Shown piece after piece: positions 8,619 through 16,880 of a stretch of DNA of 64,000 bases (its first letter is position 1; every line of letters begins with the position of its first letter). The notes beneath the pieces were generated by a model that searched no databases, had not been told where the DNA came from, and was given only the letters and a program-made list of their open reading frames with translations. The stretch spans positions 558,001-622,000 of the forward strand of contig NZ_RBJB01000002.1 of NCBI RefSeq assembly GCF_003634635.1. The letters run 5' to 3'. The translations under genes were made by a program, and so were the position numbers. The DNA is from Marinobacter nauticus. Its GTDB lineage: Bacteria; Pseudomonadota; Gammaproteobacteria; Pseudomonadales; Oleiphilaceae.

Positions 8619-11321
8619 ATGAAGATAAGAACTATTGCGCGTGCATCACTGCTATCCGCTGCCATCGCTTTGGCCGTGACGGGGTGCAACAGCGAACCGG
8701 ACATGTCTCAGGAAGACATTCAGTACATCAGCCATGTAGACCAGGCACGGTTTTTCCAGCGCCAGGGTGAGCTGAAAGCAAGCACCATCGAGGCCAGAAG
8801 CGCCATCGATCTCCAGCCGAATCGCGCCGCCCCCTACTTTGTCATCATCCACAACCTGCTAACTGCCGGTGATGCGGCGAACGCTGAACGGCAACTGGAC
8901 AAGCTCCTTGAGAAGACGAACATTGAGGAGCTGGGCCAATCGGAACGCAACCAGGCTGCGTTGATCCGGGCTGAAGCCCGTATTCTCCAGGGTAAACACC
9001 AGGAAGCCCTGGAATCTCTGGACCAGATTTCATCGCCCTCTCCGGATCAACAGTTGCAGGCAGACAACCTGAAAGGTCGCGCCTGGTTGACCAGCGGCGA
9101 CTTTGACAAAGCCGAAGAGGCCTACCAGAGCGCGTTCGACAAACACAGCAATAACGTCGTTGCCATGGTCGGCCTGTCCCGGGTTGCCACCGCCAAGGGC
9201 GACTTCGACACTGCAAAGGAACGCCTTGAGAAAGCCATAGAAATTGACGCTGAACACGAGGACGTCTGGCTCTGGAAAGCGCAATTCGCCCATGCCCAGC
9301 AACAATGGGCCGAAGCAGAACAGGCGTACATACGCGCACTGGAGACCATCGGCCAGTTCGACGTTATGACCTTCCGGAAATACCAGACCATTTCGGCCCT
9401 GATCACCGTTTTGCGTGAGCAGGGCAAATCGGCGGAGGCATTTGTCTACGAGGAAATCCTTGCCAAGTCCGGTCCGGGTACGATCAAAAGCAACCTGGAA
9501 GCCGCGGCCTCAGCCTATAATGATGGCGACCTGAATACCGCCGCCAGGTATCTGCAGGAAGTCCTTAACCAGGTTCCCAACCATCAACAAAGCGCATTGA
9601 TGCTGGGCGTAATACGTTATCGGCAAGGCCGCCCCGAGGAGGCGGAGAAACTGCTTGCACCGCTGGCCGATATGGAAAACGCCGATGAAGTACGCAAACT
9701 CCTGGCCGCCACCCGCATATCCATGCGCGACCCGGCTGGCGCAAAATCACTGCTGGAAGACCTGGAGGGCAGCGACGCCGATCCACAAACACTGGCACTG
9801 GTAGGCATTGCAAGCCTGGCTTCTGGCGATGACCAGAGTGGCCGACAGCTCCTGGAAAAGTCGCTGGAACTGGCACCAGACAACCACAACCTGCGTTTGC
9901 GCTATGCGGCTTACCTCACTCAAACCCGAGATTTCGCCAATGCCATCAAACAGGCCAGACAGATTCCGTCGGATGCCACGGAGGCCCTGCAGGCGACAAT
10001 CCTGACATCCCAGGCCCAGGCGTTGTCTGGCAATTCGCAGGCGGCAACAGAAACCCTGGATACCTGGCTTAAAGCCAATCCGGACAGCATGGCTGCCCTG
10101 ATTGCCCGCGGAAACCTGGCCAGCAGCCTGAACAACACCCAACAGGCGGCCAGCTACTTTGAGCGGGCGCACAAGCAACATCCGGAAGAAGCAGCTCCTC
10201 TGGTAGCTCTGGGCAACCTTGCCCGCGAACAGCAGAACACGGAGCAGGCGATTGCCTGGTACCGCCAGGCGGTCGAAACCAACCCGAACAACCTGCCCGC
10301 CATTCAGGCCCTTGCCGGTGTGATGAAGCGCGATCAACTTACCGGGCTGATGCAGGAAATCAGCACGCAACATCCTGAGGCAAACGGACCGCGGCTGATC
10401 CTCCTGGAATCCGCGCTGATCAACAAAGATACGTTGCGAGCCGATGAACTTACCGCCCGGTTGATGGAAAGAGAGCGCGAAGACCAGCCCTCACCGTCTG
10501 AACCGCTGGTCGCTGCGGTGTATGAAGGCATTGCCACTCAAATGGCACAGCGCGACAACAGCGAGCGCGCTCTGGAGATCCTGAGCCGCGGACGAGCGCT
10601 CTTCCCAGAGAACGAGGCCATCGCCCTAAAAGTGGCGGCCATCGAATTCAGCAATGGCAACGCAACCGCCGCGCGAAGCGCGCTGCAGGATGCCAAGCAG
10701 CATCACCCGGACTCCCCCGCGCCCTACCAGGTAGAAGCCAGCTATTACGAAAACCAGGGCGAACATCAGCAAGCTGCTGAGCTTTATCAACTGGCGCTGG
10801 CCAAGCGACAAACGGCGGAACTGGCCATCGCCCATGCTCGCGCACTCTCTAACGCCGGCCGATCTCAGAATTCGATAGAAGCACTGCAGGAAGCCAACAA
10901 ACAATTCCCGAACAATTCGTCAATTCTGCTTACACTGGCGCTTCAAACCCAGCAAGCAGGCCAGACGGATGCGGCCATTGAGCACTACCAGCAGGTTCTG
11001 CAACTGACCCCGGACAACGCCCTGGCGCTGAACAATCTCGCCTGGCTGTATTACGAGGCCGGCAACAGCGAAGCGGCATCACTGGCCAAACGCGCCTACG
11101 AACTGGTGCCCGAAAATGCTGCGATTGCAGATACCTACGGCTGGATCCTGTTCGAGGCTGGTGAACACGAGCAAAGCCTGGCGGTACTGGAAAGAGCCCA
11201 TTCCCTGGCACCGGGTTCCCAGGAAATTGCCATGCATCTGGCCGAAGCTTATCGAGCCACCGGCCGCACGGATGCCGCCCAGCAGATCATGGACAAGTTC
11301 AGCACAGGCAACAACGGCTAA
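8619..11321 (+). CDS. prsT: PEP-CTERM system TPR-repeat lipoprotein PrsT
   Basis: The 900-residue protein starts with a lipoprotein signal (positively charged MKIRTIARAS, then AVTGC lipobox) and continues almost entirely as tetratricopeptide repeats, seen as recurring pairs such as NNLAWLYYEAGNSEAA and ADTYGWILFEAGEHEQ. This is the PrsT family linked to XrtA, thought to help in exopolysaccharide or PEP-CTERM protein handling at the periplasmic face. I place the start at the ATG at 8619, which has GGAAGGACC before it and yields a clean signal peptide; an upstream ATG at 8577 would spoil it. It lies 50 bp after prsR, probably in the same operon. Confidence 0.92.
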   Translation: MKIRTIARASLLSAAIALAVTGCNSEPDMSQEDIQYISHVDQARFFQRQGELKASTIEARSAIDLQPNRAAPYFVIIHNLLTAGDAANAERQLDKLLEKTNIEELGQSERNQAALIRAEARILQGKHQEALESLDQISSPSPDQQLQADNLKGRAWLTSGDFDKAEEAYQSAFDKHSNNVVAMVGLSRVATAKGDFDTAKERLEKAIEIDAEHEDVWLWKAQFAHAQQQWAEAEQAYIRALETIGQFDVMTFRKYQTISALITVLREQGKSAEAFVYEEILAKSGPGTIKSNLEAAASAYNDGDLNTAARYLQEVLNQVPNHQQSALMLGVIRYRQGRPEEAEKLLAPLADMENADEVRKLLAATRISMRDPAGAKSLLEDLEGSDADPQTLALVGIASLASGDDQSGRQLLEKSLELAPDNHNLRLRYAAYLTQTRDFANAIKQARQIPSDATEALQATILTSQAQALSGNSQAATETLDTWLKANPDSMAALIARGNLASSLNNTQQAASYFERAHKQHPEEAAPLVALGNLAREQQNTEQAIAWYRQAVETNPNNLPAIQALAGVMKRDQLTGLMQEISTQHPEANGPRLILLESALINKDTLRADELTARLMEREREDQPSPSEPLVAAVYEGIATQMAQRDNSERALEILSRGRALFPENEAIALKVAAIEFSNGNATAARSALQDAKQHHPDSPAPYQVEASYYENQGEHQQAAELYQLALAKRQTAELAIAHARALSNAGRSQNSIEALQEANKQFPNNSSILLTLALQTQQAGQTDAAIEHYQQVLQLTPDNALALNNLAWLYYEAGNSEAASLAKRAYELVPENAAIADTYGWILFEAGEHEQSLAVLERAHSLAPGSQEIAMHLAEAYRATGRTDAAQQIMDKFSTGNNG

Positions 11322-11397
11322 TCATTACTCACGCTATAACCAAAGAGAGGACATAACGAAACGTTCCTAGCCGCCGGTGGCAGCCCTGACACACTGC

Positions 11398-11418
11398 AAC
11401 AATACTTTACATATTGTT
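11398..11418. promoter_or_regulatory. Inverted repeat before the PA14 lipoprotein gene
   Basis: AACAAT (11398-11403) and ATTGTT (11413-11418) form a perfect six-base inverted repeat with a 9-base spacer, ending 23 bp before the start codon at 11442. In this 120-bp gap no sigma-54 element with correct spacing is seen. The repeat could be an operator or a weak hairpin; only the sequence symmetry supports it. Confidence 0.25.
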
Positions 11419-11441
11419 TCCAATAGCAAGGAAGGTGGGTT

Positions 11442-13406
11442 ATGGCTGCTATCAAAGTGTTGAGCGTAGGCACCGTGGTGGTTCTGCTCAGCGGCTGTCA
11501 GCACTGGCAGTTCAGGGATATTGAGGATTTGCCACCGACAGCCGCGTTACCTGAGACGAGCGAGCCTGGAAAGGTCGAGGTCTGGTATTTTGACGGTATC
11601 TCCGGGAACTACGTTCAGGGCATGCTGGACGCAGAGAAGTATCCGGATTCGCCCGATGAAATCACTGAACTCACCCAGCTGCGCCAAGCCACCAGCCGAG
11701 CCAATAATTACGGCACGCTGATCCGGGGCTTTATCGAGCCCCCCGAAACGGGCGAATACACCTTTTACATCAGCGGCGACGATCAGACACAACTGTGGTT
11801 ATCTGACTCCCAGAACCCGGACGGTGCGGTTCAGATCGCCTCCACTATGTCCACGCCCCTCGATAATTTCACCCGCTACGCCTCACAAACCTCCGGCGTA
11901 CAATATCTGGAGGCCGGCAAAAAATATTACTTTGAATTCAGACACAAGGAAGGTGGATGGGACGACCACTTTACCGTCGCCTGGTCCGGCCCCGGCATCT
12001 CTCAGCAAGTGATCAGCGGCAGCGCGCTACACAGCTACGCCCAGAAAGCCCCTGACTCGGCCCCCGAGATGACAACTGAAGATGCCTACCATCTGGGTTA
12101 CCGAATCGGCTACTTTGACGCTGAACAGGGCCTCTCATTCAACAGCCAATACCCACCACTTGATGCGGACAGTGATGATCTGTACGACAACTGGGAGATC
12201 GTGTACGGGCTGGATCCATCCAATGCGGCCGACGCCAAATCCGATACCGACAATGACCTGCTTACTGCCATGGATGAGTTCTGGGCCAGGACCAATCCTG
12301 GAACCGAAGATACCGATAACGACGGTATTCCGGATGGGTACGAATACGCCTATGGCACGGACCCCACCAACCCGGGCGATGCCAATGTAGATCTTGACGG
12401 TGATGGCTACACCATCCTGCAAGAGTACCAGGCGGACACCAATCCCACCGATGCCAGCGACTTCCCTGCCCCTCAGGAAGTGTATGCAACCGGATTCGTC
12501 GGCCAGTACTTCACAGGCACCGAGTTTGACAGCTTCGTTTACAGTCAGCGGGATGCGACCGTCAACTTCAACTGGAATAGTGGAAGCCCGTCAGGGGAAC
12601 TCCCAAGGGACCGGTTCAGCGTGCGTTGGCAAGGATGGTTTACACCACCCCACAATGAAGGAACCCGGGACTACACCTTCACCACCACCACGGATGATGG
12701 TGTTCGGCTTTTCCTCAACGGGTCTACCGTCATTGATCAGTGGAAGAACCAATCCCCCACCAGCTACAACGCCACAGCGAATCTCGAAGCGGGGACCCCC
12801 GTTGCCATCACCATGGAGTACTTTGAGTTCGGCTGGGGTGCCACAGCACAACTGGCGATTACCGACGCCGCCACTGGAGATGCCATATCCACGACCAACA
12901 CCGTCCAGCATCTGGCATTGGACAGCGAGTTCGCCGAAAGCACCTTGAACGACGGCATCGACGATCTTTACAAACTTCGCTACGGACTCCCCCTGATGCA
13001 ACCATCAGCCAGCCGGGTGCTTAACGATAGCGGCGTGACGGTTCTTGAGGCTTATCAATCGGGCCTGCACCCGTACACGCTCGAAACCGTATCGGAGCCA
13101 GAATCACCGGTCACCAGCCAGCCCGGTGGTACCGGCGATGCCAGCGGCAGTGTGACACTGTCGTGGACGCCTCCCGGCACCAGGGTAGACGGCAGCAGCA
13201 TTTCGCTGAGCGAAATTGACCGTTACCGGATCAACTACGGACAGGATGCTGCAAACCTGACTCAAACTCTGGAGGTGCCGGCAGGCACAACCTCAACCAC
13301 GGTTACCGGCCTGGCGCCCGGCACCTGGTACTTTACGATTCAGGTAATTGATATCAATGGATTGAGTAGTGAACCGTCTGATCCGGTAGAGCATCAGGTT
13401 AACTGA
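11442..13406 (+). CDS. PA14-domain lipoprotein with calcium-type repeats and a C-terminal FN3 domain
   Basis: The 654-residue protein has a lipobox (LLSGC, Cys19) and then two PA14-like modules (about 45-190 and 347-490), each with the GFIEPPETGEYTFYISGDD-like core of this carbohydrate-binding fold. Between them lie Asp-rich repeats of the thrombospondin-3/EF-hand kind (DADSDDLYDNWE, DTDNDGIPDGYE, DLDGDGYTILQEY), and an FN3 domain (SVTLSWTPP) covers about 560-654. It is probably an outer-membrane-anchored matrix adhesin or glycan binder. There is no PEP-CTERM tail. Its place between prsT and the PEP-CTERM gene suggests a partner in the same surface matrix. AAGGAAGG precedes the start. Confidence 0.85.
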   Translation: MAAIKVLSVGTVVVLLSGCQHWQFRDIEDLPPTAALPETSEPGKVEVWYFDGISGNYVQGMLDAEKYPDSPDEITELTQLRQATSRANNYGTLIRGFIEPPETGEYTFYISGDDQTQLWLSDSQNPDGAVQIASTMSTPLDNFTRYASQTSGVQYLEAGKKYYFEFRHKEGGWDDHFTVAWSGPGISQQVISGSALHSYAQKAPDSAPEMTTEDAYHLGYRIGYFDAEQGLSFNSQYPPLDADSDDLYDNWEIVYGLDPSNAADAKSDTDNDLLTAMDEFWARTNPGTEDTDNDGIPDGYEYAYGTDPTNPGDANVDLDGDGYTILQEYQADTNPTDASDFPAPQEVYATGFVGQYFTGTEFDSFVYSQRDATVNFNWNSGSPSGELPRDRFSVRWQGWFTPPHNEGTRDYTFTTTTDDGVRLFLNGSTVIDQWKNQSPTSYNATANLEAGTPVAITMEYFEFGWGATAQLAITDAATGDAISTTNTVQHLALDSEFAESTLNDGIDDLYKLRYGLPLMQPSASRVLNDSGVTVLEAYQSGLHPYTLETVSEPESPVTSQPGGTGDASGSVTLSWTPPGTRVDGSSISLSEIDRYRINYGQDAANLTQTLEVPAGTTSTTVTGLAPGTWYFTIQVIDINGLSSEPSDPVEHQVN

Positions 13407-13415
13407 GCGAGCATT

Positions 13416-13442
13416 TTAGTTGTCGAGTTATTTTACAACCAA
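13416..13442. promoter_or_regulatory. Possible PrsR upstream activating site
   Basis: TTAGTTGT (13416-13423) and ACAACCAA (13435-13442) form an inverted repeat with one mismatch and an 11-base spacer. It is centred about 60 bp upstream of the -24 element at 13489, a normal distance for an enhancer-binding activator of sigma-54. Assignment to PrsR is inference; no second copy was found to compare. Confidence 0.4.
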
Positions 13443-13488
13443 ACAGCAGCGACCAGAAAAGTTCATTAATATTCAATGACTTAAAATC

Positions 13489-13504
13489 TGGCACGAAGCC
13501 TGCT
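13489..13504 (+). promoter_or_regulatory. Sigma-54 (-24/-12) promoter of the PEP-CTERM gene
   Basis: The sequence TGGCACGAAGCCTGCT fits the RpoN consensus TGGCACG-N4-TTGCW at all but one base. GG (13490-13491) and GC (13502-13503) are separated by exactly ten bases. Transcription would start near 13514, giving a leader of about 40 nt before the ATG at 13555. PrsR is a sigma-54 activator, and PEP-CTERM genes in related systems are RpoN dependent, so the two fit. Confidence 0.85.
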
Positions 13505-13554
13505 TATTAGAGGATGACGTAACGCAAAGACCACTCACTGGAGGAGTGACTCAA

Positions 13555-14235
13555 ATGAAAAAATTGACTCAAGGCTTGGCAATGGCTGCAGCCGTCGGTT
13601 TTGCGGGAGTAGCTCAGGCTGCCTATATCGATTCTGTTGCCAATGCAAACGCACCTGGCGCTGTAGCTGAGCAAAGTGTTCCGGGAGACAACGATTACGC
13701 CACTCGCGTAGGTGGTACCTGGACAGCGGATGCACCTCTGTACAACGTAGGTGATACCGTATTGTTCGGCCACAACCTGAAATCCACCAGCTCCGATCCG
13801 TTCAAGCTGACCTTCACCTACCTGGGTAAAGAAGCGAACGACAACAACCAGTTTTACTGGGGTAACACTCTGGTATTCGATACCAACAGCAATCCTGATG
13901 ACCAGTTCAGCGCCGTATTCTACGGTGGTCTTGACGCCCTGCTGAACTTCAAGTTCATCAATGGCAGCGGAGTTACCATCAACAACGATGGCGCCAACGG
14001 CAGTCAGTTCAACAACATCGCCAAACCGAACTCCAGCACCAACTTCAACCTCTTCTATGTTGAAGAAGATTACTTCGTAATCAGCCTGGACGATGGCTAT
14101 GTTGGCGATGACAACCATGACGATATGGTGATCGCAGTTCGTGCCACCAAGGTTCCCGAGCCTGGCACGCTGGCACTGCTTGGCCTTGGTCTCGCTGGCA
14201 TTGCCGTCCGGATGAAAGGCCGTAAAAAAGCCTGA
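13555..14235 (+). CDS. PEP-CTERM sorting-domain protein (exosortase A substrate)
   Basis: The 226-residue protein has an N-terminal signal peptide (MKKLTQGLAM...VAQA, cleavage near residue 22) and ends with the sorting signal: VPEPGTLALL, a short hydrophobic helix, and the basic tail RMKGRKKA. The middle is Asn/Asp-rich and beta-like with no assigned fold. XrtA should cut near the PEP motif and pass the protein to the cell surface or matrix. The ATG at 13555 has GGAGGAG eight bases before it; a GTG at 13546 would overlap that site. It is the only PEP-CTERM protein in the window, so other substrates would be elsewhere in the genome. Confidence 0.95.
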   Translation: MKKLTQGLAMAAAVGFAGVAQAAYIDSVANANAPGAVAEQSVPGDNDYATRVGGTWTADAPLYNVGDTVLFGHNLKSTSSDPFKLTFTYLGKEANDNNQFYWGNTLVFDTNSNPDDQFSAVFYGGLDALLNFKFINGSGVTINNDGANGSQFNNIAKPNSSTNFNLFYVEEDYFVISLDDGYVGDDNHDDMVIAVRATKVPEPGTLALLGLGLAGIAVRMKGRKKA

Positions 14236-14260
14236 CATCGAGTTCTATGCTACGCTTTAA

Positions 14261-14285
14261 AAGCCCTGCACTTGCAGGGCTTTTT
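14261..14285 (+). terminator. Rho-independent terminator after the PEP-CTERM gene
   Basis: A nine-base perfect stem, AAGCCCTGC with GCAGGGCTT, encloses an ACTT loop and runs into five T residues then CATTT. It sits 26 bp past the stop codon at 14235 and 18 bp before the next start. It should isolate the sigma-54 transcript from the following glycosyltransferase gene. Confidence 0.88.
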
Positions 14286-14302
14286 CATTTCAGGTCAGGT
14301 TC

Positions 14303-15373
14303 ATGGATGTACTGATTGTTTATGCCAATAGCGGCAGAGGGCTGCAAAAAGATGCCAGGATACTGGAAGCAGCCCTGCAGCGGCTTGGGCACCAGACCAG
14401 GCAGGTTCAACTGCCCCCTACTCCCGTATGGCGTTCCCGCCTTTCAGCCTATCGATTCAAGGCATTAGAACGATTTTGCCCCGGATTTCTCAGCAAACTC
14501 TTCTATCGCAGTCAGATCGGCTTGCTCAGGCTGCTACGTCCGGTTCAACAGGCAGATCTCGTCATTCACCTCGAGAATATCTGGATATCTCAATTGGTTG
14601 CTGGCCGACACCACTGGCTCATCCCTAACCAAGAATGGTTCGTTGAATCGAGAGGTCCCTATCTCAGCTTTATCAACCGTATACTCTGCAAAACACACCA
14701 CGCGGTATCGATTTTTTCCGCCTTACATGCAGACACCCAATACCTGGGGTTTACCGGCGGTGAAGTTAGCGCTCAGACCGGCTCAGAGAGGAAAGACTAC
14801 CGTTTGGCTTTGCATGTAGCCGGCAACAGTCAGTTCAAGGGCACGCAGCGTGTTATGGCATGTTGGCAGAGGCACCCTGAATGGCCAGAACTGGTCGTTG
14901 TCTCCCAGCATCTGGACACCACCCCCGCCGCCAATATCAGGATAGAGAAAAACCTCACGAACAATGAACTGAACACACTCTGGGCCCAGGCCGGTTTCGC
15001 AGTACTCCCTTCTGAGGTGGAGGGTTATGGCCAGGTACTGGCAGAGGCCATGGCTTACGGCTGTATTACAATATCAACTGATGCACCGCCAATGAACGAG
15101 CTGGTTGGGAAGGACAGAGGCTTTCCGGCACACGTGGAAAGAAAGCTGACGTTTCGCCTGGGCACCCGTTACCTTGTCTCAGAGCAAGCTCTGGAGCAGA
15201 GTATTCAAGCTGCGATAGACCAGCCACCGGCCACGCTGGCCCACATGTCCAGGCGGGCAATCGAATGGTATTCAACCAATCACGAACAGTTTCTGTCCCG
15301 ATTAGAGAGCCAACTCAACGATCTGGTCGCGCCACCTCTTGATCAATCTGCTCAAGAATCACCGGAAAGGTAG
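14303..15373 (+). CDS. Glycosyltransferase, GT4-like
   Basis: The 356-residue protein has a GT-B layout: an N-terminal acceptor-binding half (MDVLIVYANSGRGLQKDARILEAAL) and a C-terminal half with AVLPSEVEGYGQVLAEAMAYG, the acidic E-x7-E motif of family GT4. It likely adds a sugar to the exopolysaccharide repeat unit on the cytoplasmic face. It is the only glycosyltransferase on the plus strand in this arm, and its last 59 bp overlap the 3' end of xrtA in convergent orientation. With a terminator just upstream, it needs its own promoter, which I could not identify in the 18-bp gap, so read-through is possible. Confidence 0.82.
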   Translation: MDVLIVYANSGRGLQKDARILEAALQRLGHQTRQVQLPPTPVWRSRLSAYRFKALERFCPGFLSKLFYRSQIGLLRLLRPVQQADLVIHLENIWISQLVAGRHHWLIPNQEWFVESRGPYLSFINRILCKTHHAVSIFSALHADTQYLGFTGGEVSAQTGSERKDYRLALHVAGNSQFKGTQRVMACWQRHPEWPELVVVSQHLDTTPAANIRIEKNLTNNELNTLWAQAGFAVLPSEVEGYGQVLAEAMAYGCITISTDAPPMNELVGKDRGFPAHVERKLTFRLGTRYLVSEQALEQSIQAAIDQPPATLAHMSRRAIEWYSTNHEQFLSRLESQLNDLVAPPLDQSAQESPER

Positions 15374-16868
15374 ACTCAATAAACTCAGCGAGCGTTGCAG
15401 CGACCTCACAGCCATCGCATGCCACTGCAGAGATGAGTAAAGAGGCATCATCACGGCCACTGAAGAACCCGCCCACCTGAGCAAGCTTCGCGCGCCACTG
15501 ATCGGTTTCCCACTGCCCCTGAACAAAGTAGCTATACCCCAGATGCACACGTTGTCCGGAAACACGATGTTTCAGGGTGACTCCCTGCACCGGGATATTC
15601 AGGCTGTTTTTAACATCAAAGAAGCCTTCCGGAATCCAGAATTCACGGTCATAAAGGCGGTTACTGTACTGGATGAGTTCCGCACGATGCCTCTGATAGT
15701 CATAGGTAAACGCGCCGAGATAGTAGGTTGTGCCCAAACCTTGCCCTGCGCGGGCCTGCAAACGGTTGAACAGGGTCTGCGCATACACCCTGTCTGGATT
15801 GAGAACGTTGGGGCGCCACCCCTCCAGTGCAGATCCGAACACCGGGGAATACCTTTCAATTAGATCAATGGCGTACCCTTCGGGTTCAGGAGCAATGCTG
15901 CCTCGCTTGTCCGGCAAAGCAACCCAGGTAACCAGCCCCAACAGCGCGACAACCGTTACAGCAACGGTAGCTTTACCTGCGGGTTTAGCGTGATATTGCT
16001 TCTCGTCATTGTCTTGGCTGGCAACAACCTGGTCATCCCGTTTCTCAAGCTGACGAGCCAGAAAATAGAGGGGAACAAGCGTGCCCGCAAACACCCACCA
16101 GCCAAAGTTTTCATGATCCTCGATCAGGCCGGACTGCATGTTCGTTTCATACCCCATGTAAATGATGACGAACACCCGGATCCAGTTGGCAAGTAGAGCG
16201 AATGCCACCCCCAAACAGAATAACGTGACGCGGGATCGTAACCTCGACAGGTATAACTCGCCATAAATCAGAACCAGCGCCTGTCCCACCAGCAGATACC
16301 GGAGTCCAGAGCACCCATGAGCAACTTCAAAGGTTCCGACACCGATGAGGTAAACGAAAACGCCCTCCACCTCAAAATCAATATCGAAAAAACCCAACAG
16401 GACCTTATTAACGGCAACGGTAATTACCTGTAGCGTCCAGGCCAGGAAATCCCACACAGGAATGGTCAGAAACAGCAAACCCAGCGGCACAATGAACCAG
16501 CGAGCCTGGCGCCACCCCATCAGCGTCGCGCAGGCAGCAAACAAAAGAGGCACCAACGCCAATTGCTGAAGCGCCTGAAGACGAATCAACCCGCCGACCC
16601 AATAGGCAAGCAGACAGGCTATCAAAGGAAGAACCCAAACCGGGGCGAAGCCCGGGGCCACCGGATTGGTCTTCGCCTTTCGCCAGATCAGATACAGCGA
16701 CACGCCGGCTAACAAAAGACCATGAGAGTATGATTCGTCCCACTTTAACCATCGCGTCACGATTCCCTCCAAAGTAGGGAAAGTAACGAATGCCAGCACA
16801 CACAAGACAAGCAGGAACGGCCACAGGCGACTCATCAGGCTGATAGACGGCATCCTTTCCATATTCAT
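15315..16868 (-). CDS. xrtA: Exosortase A fused to an EpsI-type domain
   Basis: The 517-residue protein combines two parts. Residues 1-280 form the multi-pass exosortase with the catalytic set Cys186 (AHGCSGLRYLL), Arg231 (NWIRVF) and His252 (EDHENFGWW). Residues about 300-517 form the EpsI/DUF3485 domain, after one further membrane segment. Exosortase A cleaves the C-terminal PEP-CTERM signal in the periplasmic side of the inner membrane and probably attaches or releases the substrate. EpsI is separate in some relatives; here it is fused. It is the last gene of the 12-gene operon, 13 bp after the FemAB-like gene. Confidence 0.95.
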   Translation of the reverse strand: MNMERMPSISLMSRLWPFLLVLCVLAFVTFPTLEGIVTRWLKWDESYSHGLLLAGVSLYLIWRKAKTNPVAPGFAPVWVLPLIACLLAYWVGGLIRLQALQQLALVPLLFAACATLMGWRQARWFIVPLGLLFLTIPVWDFLAWTLQVITVAVNKVLLGFFDIDFEVEGVFVYLIGVGTFEVAHGCSGLRYLLVGQALVLIYGELYLSRLRSRVTLFCLGVAFALLANWIRVFVIIYMGYETNMQSGLIEDHENFGWWVFAGTLVPLYFLARQLEKRDDQVVASQDNDEKQYHAKPAGKATVAVTVVALLGLVTWVALPDKRGSIAPEPEGYAIDLIERYSPVFGSALEGWRPNVLNPDRVYAQTLFNRLQARAGQGLGTTYYLGAFTYDYQRHRAELIQYSNRLYDREFWIPEGFFDVKNSLNIPVQGVTLKHRVSGQRVHLGYSYFVQGQWETDQWRAKLAQVGGFFSGRDDASLLISAVACDGCEVAATLAEFIESTFPVILEQIDQEVARPDR

Positions 16869-16880
16869 GACAACACCCGC

